The translations under genes and the position numbers were made by a program. Source: Litchfieldia stipae (GTDB taxonomy: Bacteria; Bacillota; Bacilli; Bacillales; Bacillaceae_L). From it: 64,000 nt of DNA. The stretch's first letter is position 1, and the number at the start of each line of letters is the position of its first letter. The notes below the pieces were generated by a model, which searched no databases, was not told the origin of the DNA, and saw nothing but the letters and a program-made list of their open reading frames with translations. Positions 1 to 8,332 of this stretch are shown one piece after another. Location of the stretch: positions 62,001-126,000 of the forward strand of contig NZ_JACYHA010000008.1 of NCBI RefSeq assembly GCF_014837155.1, in the 5' to 3' direction.

Positions 1-571
1 CGATCACTTTTCGTCCAATAACTTGCTCAGAAAATTGAATGTCGATCTTCTTTTCCTCGAATTGTTCATAAAAGGACAAGAAGATTTCTTCAACTAGGTT
101 CGGTAAAAATAAAGAAGTGAATACGATCTCTTTTTGATTCATTTCGATTCGTGCTAAGTCATAAAAGTGGTCAGTCATTTCAATTAGTCTATTCACAGAC
201 TGTTCGATAATCAAGAGATAGTGTGCCCTTTTCGCATCATCGGTCGTCGTATGTAAGAGTTGAACATAGCCATAGATAGATGTAAGTGGTGTTCGCAAAT
301 CATGCGAAAGGCCAGCAATTGATAGCTTCACATTCTCTTCCATTTGTTTTGATTGACGATTCTTCTCTTCAAATGCATCAACCATTAGGTTTAATCCATC
401 GACTAACTCCAGTAAAGTCTTCTCACGAAAATCTAGAGAAAGCCTACTACCAAAACTAGCACGAGTCGGAAGCTCTTTAACTTCTTCTTTCAATTTTCGT
501 AACTCTCTTTTTAAAAAGTAAATATAAAAAAGAAGCGCAAATGCTAGGAAAACAAATACCCATCCCCACAT
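1..571 (-). CDS. Sensor histidine kinase, N-terminal part (3' end outside window)
   Basis: The reverse strand is open from an ATG at 571, preceded by AAAGGAG, to the window edge, giving about 190 residues. Residues 3-20 form a single membrane segment with almost no extracellular part. A charged linker follows, then the phospho-acceptor box SHDLRTPLTS with His at about residue 90 and a following dimerisation helix. The ATPase domain lies beyond position 1. It sits 18 nt downstream of a response regulator and in the same operon as an ABC exporter, so it most likely phosphorylates that regulator in response to a peptide antibiotic or membrane stress. The small input region is typical of intramembrane-sensing or transporter-coupled kinases. 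Family is certain; ligand is unknown. Confidence 0.88.
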   Translation of the reverse strand, partial: MWGWVFVFLAFALLFYIYFLKRELRKLKEEVKELPTRASFGSRLSLDFREKTLLELVDGLNLMVDAFEEKNRQSKQMEENVKLSIAGLSHDLRTPLTSIYGYVQLLHTTTDDAKRAHYLLIIEQSVNRLIEMTDHFYDLARIEMNQKEIVFTSLFLPNLVEEIFLSFYEQFEEKKIDIQFSEQVIGRKVI

Positions 572-589
572 AACATCCCGCTCCTTTCA

Positions 590-1261
590 TTAATCAAATT
601 TGAAACCTATGCCCCATACTGTTTTTATATAGTTAGTGTCTTCTCGGTTGAGTTTATTTCGCAAATTACTGATATGCATGTTTACCGTTTTATCACTATC
701 GAAAAATGGCTCATTCCACACACTTTCGTAGATATTGGCCCGACTAAATACCTTTTGAGGATGTTCTACTAATAGTAAAAGGATTGCGTATTCGCGCCCT
801 GTCAGATGAATGGCTTGATCATTGATCTTCACTTCACGCGTTTCCATGTTCACGACTATATCCTTGTATCTTATTTCTTTCCTCTCACTGACTGCGGCCT
901 TTGTTACGTGACGTAATTGAATCTGAATTCGTGCAAGCAGTTCCTTTATATCAAAAGGTTTGGTGATGTAATCATCCGCACCATTTGTTAAAAGCTCTAA
1001 TTTAGACTCCTGGTCCGTTTTCGCAGAAATCACCATGACAGGGATCTTGGAGTGCGCTCTTATTTCTTGAAGAAATTCTTCACCATTCATCCCTGGAAGC
1101 ATTAAATCCAAAAGAATTAAATCTACTTGATTCAGTTCAAACAGCAACTTCCCTTCCGTGCCGGAAAATCCACTCAATGTGTTGAAGCCCTGCAATTCTA
1201 ACGCTTCTTTCATAAGTGAATGAATCGCCATGTCATCTTCAATAATTAAAACCGTTGCCAT
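590..1261 (-). CDS. OmpR-family response regulator
   Basis: A 223-residue two-domain regulator. The receiver domain covers about residues 3-115 with acid pocket Glu8/Asp9, phospho-acceptor Asp52 in LILLDLMLPG and conserved Lys101 in YITKPFD. The C-terminal half (about 125-223) is a winged helix ending in the usual KTVWGIGFKF wing. It lies 11 nt downstream of the permease gene and 18 nt upstream of the kinase gene, so all four genes are probably one transcript and the regulator likely controls the transporter. Regulated target sites were not identified. Assignment to the OmpR/PhoB class is secure; the signal is inferred from the neighbours. Confidence 0.93.
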   Translation of the reverse strand: MATVLIIEDDMAIHSLMKEALELQGFNTLSGFSGTEGKLLFELNQVDLILLDLMLPGMNGEEFLQEIRAHSKIPVMVISAKTDQESKLELLTNGADDYITKPFDIKELLARIQIQLRHVTKAAVSERKEIRYKDIVVNMETREVKINDQAIHLTGREYAILLLLVEHPQKVFSRANIYESVWNEPFFDSDKTVNMHISNLRNKLNREDTNYIKTVWGIGFKFD

Positions 1262-1272
1262 ATCTCATCGAC

Positions 1273-2052
1273 CTACTTTATGTCTGTTCGTTTAAACAAC
1301 AGAATTCCTACTGCTGATGATAACACAATTGTGACAAGACTGACTAACGCCATCTCCGGATATCTAGATACCGTCTCTAGTCTAGCGAAGTCGAAATAGA
1401 ACAAGAATGACTCTGTAAACCAGTAGGTAACAAATTTAAAATGCTCTGTTTGTTGGAAAATACCAGGAGCAAACCCTGTCACCATGGTATAAAGAAAACT
1501 CCAAATCAAAGAAATGCTGCTACTTTTAGTGAGAAAACTAATCATCACAAAGACCGATACATTGGCTAAAATGAGTAAATAAAGGGTACAAAATGACTTG
1601 ATAGCATAGCCAAGATAATTATTTATCTCTGCAACTTCTCCAAATCCAAATACGATCGAATAGCCTATTATGCCCAGTCCAGTCATGATGAGGACTCCAA
1701 CAAGAGTAAGGATGGAAGCAACAACAAGTTTTGACAAATAATAATGAGTGCGACTACGACCTAATGACAGCGCATTTCGAATCGTTCCATGTTGAAATTC
1801 TTCCCCAATAAAGAAACTGATAAAAGCACTGATGACAAGTAAAATCGTTAATCCATTTTTCTTTATCATTAGAACACCACTTGCCCCATTGATAACTGTA
1901 TCTATAACTTGCTCAAGTTCTCCTCCATAATACACAGTTAATTTACTATTCAATACTTGATAGATCGGAAGAATGGCCAAAATTGCTAGCACGATCCATA
2001 ACTTTTTACTTCGCATTAATTTGATTCTTTCAGCTGTTAATAGATTAAGCAT
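1273..2052 (-). CDS. ABC-2 type transporter permease (BcrB-like)
   Basis: A 259-residue integral membrane protein with about six hydrophobic segments: one near residues 18-35, then a loop, then segments near 68-85, 108-130, 150-172, 180-200 and 235-253. The motif EEFQHGTIRNALSLG after the second segment is characteristic of ABC-2 permeases that export or extrude peptides (bacitracin, lantibiotic immunity). Its start overlaps the end of the ATPase gene by 8 bp, indicating translational coupling. With the ATPase it should form a membrane exporter giving self-protection or resistance to a peptide antibiotic. The substrate cannot be read from sequence. Confidence 0.88.
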   Translation of the reverse strand: MLNLLTAERIKLMRSKKLWIVLAILAILPIYQVLNSKLTVYYGGELEQVIDTVINGASGVLMIKKNGLTILLVISAFISFFIGEEFQHGTIRNALSLGRSRTHYYLSKLVVASILTLVGVLIMTGLGIIGYSIVFGFGEVAEINNYLGYAIKSFCTLYLLILANVSVFVMISFLTKSSSISLIWSFLYTMVTGFAPGIFQQTEHFKFVTYWFTESFLFYFDFARLETVSRYPEMALVSLVTIVLSSAVGILLFKRTDIK

Positions 2053-2962
2053 GGGTCGTCCCTCCTGTTAATTGTAAGAAATAATCTTCTAGCTTTTGTC
2101 TCGTTGTACCAATTCTTGAGACATTGACATTCGCTAAAACTAATGAGCGATTGATTGTAGCAACATCATCTAAGCGTTCATAAATGTTCAATTCCGTTCC
2201 ATTAATCACTTCATAATCCTTTATCCCTAATTCGTCTAGTACGACAACCGCTTTTTCGACCTCTGTTGTTTCTACTTCCATGTATTGACGAGTTTCACGT
2301 GCTAGCTCTTCCTTTGACAGCTCTTTGATGAGTTGTCCATCATGTAAAATCCCGTAATGAGTCGCAATCTGAGAAAGTTCATCTAATAAATGACTTGAAA
2401 GTAAAACAGTGATTCCACGTTCTGTTACTAAACGTAGGATAATTTCACGCATCTCTACGATTCCAGACGGATCTAGACCATTTGTTGGCTCATCTAAAAT
2501 TAAGAATTCAGGGTTTGTAATAAGAGTGGAGGCTATTGCTAACCGTTGGCGCATTCCTAAAGAGAAATTCTTCACCTTCTTCTTCCCCGTCTCACTAAGC
2601 TTCATTAACTGAAGTAAATCATTAATTTCTCTCTCACTCACCCCGCCGTTTGCAGCTTGGACTTTGAGATTGTCTCGTGCAGTTAACTCCGGATAAAGGG
2701 ATGGTGTTTCAATCGATTGCCCCATTTTTCTTCTTGCATGCTGTAATCCTTTCATGCCACTTTCCCCAAACAGCTCGATGTCACCCTCATCTATTGAAAT
2801 TAATCCCATAACCGTACGCATAAATGTCGATTTTCCTGCGCCATTTTCTCCGATTAAACCGTAGATCATCCCTCGTTTTATTTCGATTGATACTTTATCA
2901 AGTGCTTTGTGTTTTCCATATATCTTTGAAACATTCGTCGCTTTTAGGATCGTTTCCGTCAT
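2045..2962 (-). CDS. ABC transporter ATP-binding protein (BcrA-like)
   Basis: A 305-residue nucleotide-binding subunit. Walker A GENGAGKST lies at about residues 38-46, the signature FSLGMRQR at 133-140, Walker B LILDEPTNGLDP at 154-165, and the switch His in SSHLLDEL shortly after. The C-terminal 90 residues are a family-typical extension of bacitracin/lantibiotic ATPases. It is the first gene of a four-gene minus-strand operon (ATPase, permease, response regulator, kinase). Transporter and two-component genes of this type commonly sit together in Firmicutes, which suggests drug-induced expression. Assignment is firm at family level; the exported compound is unknown. Confidence 0.93.
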   Translation of the reverse strand: MTETILKATNVSKIYGKHKALDKVSIEIKRGMIYGLIGENGAGKSTFMRTVMGLISIDEGDIELFGESGMKGLQHARRKMGQSIETPSLYPELTARDNLKVQAANGGVSEREINDLLQLMKLSETGKKKVKNFSLGMRQRLAIASTLITNPEFLILDEPTNGLDPSGIVEMREIILRLVTERGITVLLSSHLLDELSQIATHYGILHDGQLIKELSKEELARETRQYMEVETTEVEKAVVVLDELGIKDYEVINGTELNIYERLDDVATINRSLVLANVNVSRIGTTRQKLEDYFLQLTGGTTHA

Positions 2963-3092
2963 AACAAATCATCCTTTCGATGTTGATGTACCTAAGAATA
3001 AGGGACAGGTATAAATAAATTGACTAGATAAATATAAAGAAAGTATAAAGATTTATACCTTTGTCATTACATCATTATTTCTCAATACAAAT

Positions 3093-3127
3093 AGGGTGTG
3101 AAATCTCCGTGATTTCATCACCCTTTT
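3093..3127. terminator. Possible hairpin terminator
   Basis: AGGGTGTGAAAT pairs with ATTTCATCACCCT across a short loop, with one bulged base, followed by TTTT on the plus strand. On the minus strand it lies 370 nt beyond the end of the small Cys-rich gene, and its T tract there is poor. No plus-strand gene ends near it, so its role is uncertain. Confidence 0.35.
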
Positions 3128-3185
3128 CATATATTTTTTTACAAATGAACAGTACCACTTGCAAATAGATGGACTGTGGTCGAAA

Positions 3186-3375
3186 AATAAAAGGAAAATT
3201 TCCGCTTAAATCCGGAAATACCGATATTCCCCTTAAAATAAAGGAAGTTTTTCCGTCTATATCACTAAAATGAGTAAATTTCGACTTAATTTTAGCAGTT
3301 AACAGGAAATTCTCCCCTTATATCACCTCCTTCAGCCTCCATAATATACATTAACCGAAAATTCTACCTCTATTT
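3186..3375. repeat. Degenerate AT-rich repeat block in the 2963-3493 gap
   Basis: The 531-bp gap between the ABC operon and the small Cys-rich gene has no convincing gene. It holds several imperfect copies of a motif close to GGAAAATTTCCGCTTAAAT, beginning near 3191, 3243, 3275, 3303 and 3356. Copies differ at several positions and spacing is irregular (about 28-53 bp). The copies resemble decayed intergenic repeats common in Bacillus chromosomes. Promoters for the transporter operon must lie between 2963 and about 3060, but no clear one was read. Confidence 0.45.
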
Positions 3376-3493
3376 CATGGCGAATTCTATTGGGAGGTTT
3401 TGGGAGAAATCTTACTTCTTCCTTATCCATACTATTAACACACGCATTGTATCATTTTCTTTCATTATATACTGTACTTTTTCCCTGCTACTA

Positions 3494-3937
3494 TTAATCC
3501 TCCGGCTTTTCACTTAAAACCCATGGAAGCCCGACTTCAAACGCTAGTTGCAACACGGGCCGTGGCAACTCATCATGTACAAACGTTAACTCTTTTTCAA
3601 GCCAAATTGTAAAGTTTCCAATGGTAGCTACATTCATTTCATCTGTTTCGGAATCAGTACAATACCTGCCCTCTATTAAGTGACCAACAATATGATAATG
3701 CCCTATATATAAGTGCAGCCCCTCCGTATCACCAAATTCAGATAAATGACTAGGCATAGCTGGTTGAATGCCTAGTGAAGTAAATACATCATTAATCGAA
3801 GAATCTATAGATTTACACGCTATTCTATAGTTCTCACAATATAAACAATCACATTGCTCCATTTCATTCCTATAGAATTCCCTTGTCTTCTCTACATCAA
3901 CTTCTACTACCCAATTCAACAGTTGAAATTGTTTCAT
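3494..3937 (-). CDS. Uncharacterised small cysteine-rich protein
   Basis: I do not recognise this family. The ATG at 3937 is preferred over the upstream GTG at 3949 because GGGGAGAA lies just before it; this gives 147 residues. It is soluble and acidic, with no signal peptide or membrane segment. Near the N-terminus four cysteines occur as C-x-C-x2-C-x6-C (about residues 29, 31, 34 and 41), which could bind a metal; the rest contains a His-rich stretch LHLYIGHYHIVGHL. It follows the flavodoxin gene by 39 nt on the same strand with no terminator visible between, so it may be the last gene of the ribonucleotide reductase operon. Function unknown. Confidence 0.7.
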   Translation of the reverse strand: MKQFQLLNWVVEVDVEKTREFYRNEMEQCDCLYCENYRIACKSIDSSINDVFTSLGIQPAMPSHLSEFGDTEGLHLYIGHYHIVGHLIEGRYCTDSETDEMNVATIGNFTIWLEKELTFVHDELPRPVLQLAFEVGLPWVLSEKPED

Positions 3938-3976
3938 TCTTCTCCCCACTCAGCGCACGATTTTAACTATAATATC

Positions 3977-4441
3977 TCACGTTTTAGCCAATTGTGCACA
4001 TACATTTGAATGATATCGTTGCAACAATAAATCAACAAATTGTCCACATCGCACTTCATCGCTAATTTGTGGTTTCAATTCTACCTTCAAGGTTACAGCC
4101 AGGTTGGAATGAACAAACAACATATCACGAAATTGATCCACTGCTCCGCAAAAATGCGGATAAAAACGATCACCGGTTCCAGTTACACCGGTTATAACAT
4201 GTTTCAAATTCTTCTTCTCAAACGCCTCATACAGTGGTTCCATTTCCTTTGGAATCATTCCATCTCCCCACGTATACGTAGCAATAATAAGACCATCTAA
4301 TTGATCTAGAAACGAAAGTTCGAAGTCTTTTACCTCATACAAAACGACGTCTATGAGCTTCTCTTGCAATAGATTATAAATCCTAGCACTCAGTTCTAAC
4401 GTATTACCCGTAATTGATGAATATACGATTGCGACCTTCAT
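3977..4441 (-). CDS. Flavodoxin linked to ribonucleotide reductase
   Basis: The 154-residue form beginning MKVAIVYSS is chosen because flavodoxins start this way; the ATG at 4441 lies one base past the beta-subunit stop codon, so translation is probably coupled. The FMN phosphate loop SSITGNT (residues 8-14) and the aromatic flavin-flanking loops YTWGDG and GTGDRFYPHFCG are visible. It is larger than a typical NrdI (about 120-150 residues) and resembles short-chain flavodoxins. Position directly after the RNR beta subunit suggests it reduces or activates the metallo-cofactor of that subunit, playing an NrdI-like role. That role is inferred from context only; a general electron-carrier role is also possible. 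Confidence 0.85.
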   Translation of the reverse strand: MKVAIVYSSITGNTLELSARIYNLLQEKLIDVVLYEVKDFELSFLDQLDGLIIATYTWGDGMIPKEMEPLYEAFEKKNLKHVITGVTGTGDRFYPHFCGAVDQFRDMLFVHSNLAVTLKVELKPQISDEVRCGQFVDLLLQRYHSNVCAQLAKT

Positions 4442-4442
4442 G

Positions 4443-5486
4443 TTACAATTCATCAAAGCCATTGGACTGGCTTACTTTTGTATAGGTTCTAGATTTCTGT
4501 TCAAAAAAGTCGGATTTCGTATCATTCATCATCTCATCACTAAATACGTGAATCCATGGCATTGGGTTCTCCCGATCTGGATAATAATTCTCTAATCCCA
4601 ACTGTCTGAATCGTTTATTTGCTAAGTATTCAACATAGCCATCGTATTCAGCTAAATCAATACCCTTTATATCCTTTAAAATAATGTGAGCCCATTCCTT
4701 CTCTAATTCAACTGCTTTTGCTACGGTTTGATAGATATATTGGATATTTTCTTCATTATTCATTTCTGGATTCTCTGATAATAGAATTCTCACAAACTGA
4801 GAAATAAAATAAGCATGTTGCATCTCATCTCGCTGAATATAGCTAATCATCGTGCTTGTTCGTAACATTTTTTGCTGACGAGCGAGATTATAGAAAAAGG
4901 CAAAGCCCGCATAAAAATAAATCCCCTCTAAATCAATTGAATTCACACTTAAATAAAATAAGTTTTGTAATGTCGGTTCGGTTCGAAATGCTTCATAAGC
5001 TTCTAGAATCAGTTCATTTCTTTTCCTTACAATTGGGTCATCCTTCGCCTGGTCAAACCGTTTGATTTGTTCATCTAAAGGAATGAGTGAGCTTAATATA
5101 TATGAATAAGATTCATTATGAACCGCTTCCTGCTGAGCAATAACCGCAAAAATTGCTTTGAAGCTCGGGTCTGTTACATAATCCATCACATGTGTCATTG
5201 TTGGAGTTTGCAGACTATCAAGAGAAGCTAGTTGAGTGTTAATTCTTAGGAAAATTTCTTTTTCCATCGCTGTCAGCTGATCCCATTGCTTAATATCATC
5301 CTGCATATTGATCTCTTGAGCCTTCCAGAAGTTCGATAATAACACCTGATATAGATCGTACATTTGTGGATAGGCGATATCATTCCAGTTCAAAATACCT
5401 GACGCTTGTCCGTTCACAATCCCTGTTGATCGATTCGGAAAGTCAGGGTTCAGTAATTTTATCTTCGTTAATTTCGATTGCATCAT
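4443..5486 (-). CDS. Ribonucleoside-diphosphate reductase, beta (R2) subunit
   Basis: A 347-residue four-helix-bundle ferritin-like protein that generates the radical for class I ribonucleotide reductase. All expected metal ligands are present: Asp90, Glu120, His123, Glu187, Glu221 and His224. The radical tyrosine is present at Tyr127 in EAVHNESY, four residues after the first His, as in E. coli R2. An AGGAGG site precedes the start. It lies 22 nt after the alpha subunit gene and adjoins a flavodoxin gene. Whether the metal is iron or manganese cannot be decided from the sequence; the adjacent flavodoxin hints at a manganese-type activation. Expression is probably shared with alpha and therefore controlled by the upstream cobalamin riboswitch. 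Confidence 0.94.
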   Translation of the reverse strand: MMQSKLTKIKLLNPDFPNRSTGIVNGQASGILNWNDIAYPQMYDLYQVLLSNFWKAQEINMQDDIKQWDQLTAMEKEIFLRINTQLASLDSLQTPTMTHVMDYVTDPSFKAIFAVIAQQEAVHNESYSYILSSLIPLDEQIKRFDQAKDDPIVRKRNELILEAYEAFRTEPTLQNLFYLSVNSIDLEGIYFYAGFAFFYNLARQQKMLRTSTMISYIQRDEMQHAYFISQFVRILLSENPEMNNEENIQYIYQTVAKAVELEKEWAHIILKDIKGIDLAEYDGYVEYLANKRFRQLGLENYYPDRENPMPWIHVFSDEMMNDTKSDFFEQKSRTYTKVSQSNGFDEL

Positions 5487-5508
5487 TATTGCTCATCCTC
5501 CTAATATC

Positions 5509-7797
5509 TTAACTATGACATGCCGTACATTCTTTTATTTCAGCTTGTGATGTGCTGCGAACATAATAAGTAGACTTTAATTTATGCTTCCATGCTTCAA
5601 TATGAAGATTTAATAGTTCAACAGCCTTTACATCATGACTTACATACAAATTAAAGCTAATTGATTGATCAATATGACGCTGTCTTGCTGCATTCTGCTT
5701 GATACTCCAAAGTTGATTTAGTTCATGTCTTGCCTTTTTATAGTAAGGATATGTAACATGGGTTAACTCTGGAGCAGTAACTATAAATTTAAAATTCTTC
5801 TTTTCCTCAGCATACTCAACCGCATACAACGGGTCGATTCCATCGGTTGAACCACCGATTTTTGCTGTTGAAGAATTAGGAGCCACGGCCATCATCCACC
5901 CGTTCCGGACACCGTATGTTTGTACTTCCTCTTTTAGTTGGTTCCATGAAGTAGACTCATATTTTTTTCTATGAAAATAATCCCCTGTTTGCCATTCAGA
6001 GCCATTAAATTTACTGTACGCCCCTTTTTCTTTTGCTAACTCCATCGATGCTTGAATGGTATAATAGGCAATCTGTTCATAGAGCTCATCTGCATAGGAT
6101 ACCGCTTCTTCTGATTCCCAGTGAATCCCTTTAACAGCTAATAAGTGATGCCATCCAAAAGTTCCTAGACCAATTGCACGGAATTTTTTATTCGTCATTT
6201 GTGCTTGCCCCACTGAAATCGTGTTTAAATCAATCACATTATCTAGCATTCTGACTTGAATTCGGATTAAACGTTCTAACACACCCGCTTTTACTGCATT
6301 TGGTAAATGAATAGAAGATAGATTACAAACAACAAAATCACCTGGTTTTCTAACAATAATGATGTTTCCTTCCTCATCAACGTATTCATTCACAATTTGT
6401 GTCGCTGACATGTTCTGAGCAATTTCAGTACATAGATTACTACAATAAATGGCTGTACGCCCTTCTTCTAATAAGTGTTTATTTGGATTTTGGCGATTGA
6501 CCTCATCTCTGTAAAACATAAATGGTGTCCCCGTCTCTAATTGCGCAACCATGATTCGCTTCATCACGTCCATCGCTCGATACGTTTTTCGAGGGAGGAA
6601 TGGATGCTTTACTGCTTCCTCATACTTTTCCGTGAAATATCTTTTGTCCGATTCATCATAGAAGTCCTCTAACCCTAATGGATTCCCGTTTGCATCCTTC
6701 CATCCCATGATTTGCTTCACTTGATGGGGGCAAAATGTGTGCCATTCACCTATACTTTTGCCATGACCATCTACTTCTTGTAGTTTTTCCATAAATAAAT
6801 CTGGAATCGAAACTCCCGTGAATATATCATGAGCTTTCCTTCTTTCATCTCCGTTATTTGTTTTCAAATCTAGGAATCCATTCATAATATCCTTGTGGAA
6901 TAGATCAAGATAGATGGCAATTGCGCCTTGTCTTTGGCCAAGTTGATCAACACTAACCGCGGTATCGTTAAGTAATCGAATCCATGGGACAACTCCCGAA
7001 GAATTTTCTTTAAACTTCTTAATATCAGAGCCTAACGCACGGACTTTTCCATAGTAGACACCTATGCCACCACCATCTTTACTTAATCTCGCAATATCCC
7101 AATTATTTAAGTAAATACCATCTAATGAGTCATCAACCGTATCAATGAAACAGGATGATAATTGCCCGAAGCTCTTGCCTGCATTAGCGAGGGTTGGGGT
7201 CGCAACGGTCATATACAAATGACTTAATGCCCAATAAGCCTCTTTTACTAATGATATGCGATTTTCTTTCTTTTCCTGTTGCATAATGGTCATGGCAATG
7301 ATCATCAACCGTTCCTGCGGCAGTTCATATATATTCTTATCATGGTCTCTTGCTAAGTAACGATCGGCTAATAGGAAGAGCCCGATAAAGTTAAAGAGAT
7401 TGTCCCTTGTTGGCTCGATTACGTGCATTAATTCATTAATTTCTTCAGGACTGTAGTGACTTAATAAATCTGGAGAATAGATGCCTTTTTCAGTCAGAGT
7501 CTGAATTAAATGATAGAAATCACCATATTTATCTGACGGGTGATAGCCTCTTATCACCGCTACCTTCTTGTATAGCTCTTCTAAATATAGCTTTGCTGCA
7601 ACAAACGTCCAATTCGGTTGATCAATTGAGATTCGATTTAAAGCATAAAATAAAGCTTCCTGATGTACATCAGCTGATGAATCATCCAATTTCTGTACTC
7701 GCTCAATTAGCTCGGTAGTATTAATTCCATATCTTTTAGAGGCCTCTTCTATTGCCGCTAGAATGGTAGAATGTATTGGTTCAGTATGAATACTCAT
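5509..7797 (-). CDS. Ribonucleoside-diphosphate reductase, alpha (R1) subunit
   Basis: A 762-residue catalytic subunit that reduces NDPs to dNDPs. Redox pair Cys216 (GQLSSCFID) and Cys491 (FVVCNLSS), active-site Asn454/Cys456/Glu458 (SNLCTE), radical-transfer Tyr744-Tyr745 and the C-terminal shuttle CTAC (Cys757/Cys760) are all visible. The start ATG follows AAAAGGAG at the right spacing. The N-terminus aligns only with the helical part of the ATP-cone seen in E. coli NrdA; the leading beta strands with the V-x-KRDG signature are absent, so activity regulation by ATP/dATP is probably lost or altered. Upstream lies a cobalamin riboswitch, so this B12-independent enzyme should be turned off when B12 is available, implying a B12-dependent RNR elsewhere in the genome. 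Confidence 0.95.
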   Translation of the reverse strand: MSIHTEPIHSTILAAIEEASKRYGINTTELIERVQKLDDSSADVHQEALFYALNRISIDQPNWTFVAAKLYLEELYKKVAVIRGYHPSDKYGDFYHLIQTLTEKGIYSPDLLSHYSPEEINELMHVIEPTRDNLFNFIGLFLLADRYLARDHDKNIYELPQERLMIIAMTIMQQEKKENRISLVKEAYWALSHLYMTVATPTLANAGKSFGQLSSCFIDTVDDSLDGIYLNNWDIARLSKDGGGIGVYYGKVRALGSDIKKFKENSSGVVPWIRLLNDTAVSVDQLGQRQGAIAIYLDLFHKDIMNGFLDLKTNNGDERRKAHDIFTGVSIPDLFMEKLQEVDGHGKSIGEWHTFCPHQVKQIMGWKDANGNPLGLEDFYDESDKRYFTEKYEEAVKHPFLPRKTYRAMDVMKRIMVAQLETGTPFMFYRDEVNRQNPNKHLLEEGRTAIYCSNLCTEIAQNMSATQIVNEYVDEEGNIIIVRKPGDFVVCNLSSIHLPNAVKAGVLERLIRIQVRMLDNVIDLNTISVGQAQMTNKKFRAIGLGTFGWHHLLAVKGIHWESEEAVSYADELYEQIAYYTIQASMELAKEKGAYSKFNGSEWQTGDYFHRKKYESTSWNQLKEEVQTYGVRNGWMMAVAPNSSTAKIGGSTDGIDPLYAVEYAEEKKNFKFIVTAPELTHVTYPYYKKARHELNQLWSIKQNAARQRHIDQSISFNLYVSHDVKAVELLNLHIEAWKHKLKSTYYVRSTSQAEIKECTACHS

Positions 7798-7830
7798 GGA
7801 TAAAACTCCTTTTACAATGTTTTTTGGACA

Positions 7831-7862
7831 AATAAAAAACTCTCCCAGTTACGGAAGAGTTG
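7831..7862 (-). terminator. Intrinsic terminator in RNR leader (riboswitch expression platform)
   Basis: On the minus strand AACTCTTCC pairs with GGGAGAGTT around the loop GTAACT, followed immediately by TTTTTTATTT. It lies between the cobalamin aptamer and the RNR start codon, about 34 nt before the ATG. An upstream segment can pair with its left arm (see next entry), the layout of transcription-attenuation riboswitches. Confidence 0.85.
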
Positions 7863-7922
7863 AAATAAAACGGTACGTATGTAAAAAAAACACGGATTTC
7901 CCCTGTACCGTTTCAACTTCTC
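7856..7922 (-). promoter_or_regulatory. Antiterminator hairpin competing with RNR leader terminator
   Basis: On the minus strand GAGAAGTTGAAACGGTAC (7922-7905) can pair with GTACCGTTTTATTTCAACTC (7875-7856) with a small internal loop. The 3' arm runs into the left arm of the terminator, so the two structures exclude each other. Ligand binding to the aptamer would presumably prevent the antiterminator and allow termination. Confidence 0.6.
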
Positions 7923-7947
7923 ACCCCCCGAAGAACTGAAACTTTTG

Positions 7948-8150
7948 GAATTGATAGGCAGGTCTCCTGACTTGTGCTTCGTCTTACTCTGAGCCCTTCC
8001 CATATAAGTCACAAATCATAACTTACACAGTGGTCAATCTCATTTCATCCACACTTACAGTTGCGGGGACAGTTCTGGATTTTCACCAGATTCCCTTTTA
8101 AGTCTACTAACTCTAGACACCTTCGCTTCCACATCATCAATATTTAGTTG
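7948..8150 (-). promoter_or_regulatory. Cobalamin (B12) riboswitch aptamer upstream of class I RNR
   Basis: The minus strand carries the hallmark segments of the adenosylcobalamin riboswitch in order: GGGAATCTGGTGAAAATCC, then the B12-box core CCCCGCAACTGTAA, a central CACTGTGTAAG region, GGGAAGG, and the 3' element GTCAGGAGACCTGCC. TTGAT near 8140 can close P1 with ATCAA just after the last element. No B12 synthesis or uptake gene follows; the downstream operon is ribonucleotide reductase. In Streptomyces a B12 riboswitch is known to repress class Ia RNR when a B12-dependent class II enzyme can work; the same logic is inferred here. Confidence 0.95.
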
Positions 8151-8184
8151 TAAAATCTATTAATTAATACTATATATTGTTTAT

Positions 8185-8213
8185 ATCATAAATGGAAAGA
8201 TTTTATTTTGCAA
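8185..8213 (-). promoter_or_regulatory. Sigma-A promoter of the RNR operon
   Basis: Reading the minus strand, TTGCAA (8213-8208) and TATGAT (8190-8185) are separated by 17 nt. Predicted initiation is near 8178, just ahead of the aptamer start at about 8150. The rest of the 8151-8332 stretch is AT-rich and holds no gene. Confidence 0.65.
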
Positions 8214-8332
8214 TGATTATTTATCTTATCCCTCCCACATATAAAAACAAAATGATTAAGAAGAATTTTCAAAAAAGTAAAAGGCATCATTTAATCCATT
8301 TAAATCCAGAAATAGACAAATTAACATTGTTA

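Noticed and set aside
7812..8012. 66-codon open frame on the minus strand before the RNR alpha gene
   Set aside because: It runs through the cobalamin riboswitch 3' part, antiterminator and terminator, has no binding site and no protein-like composition.
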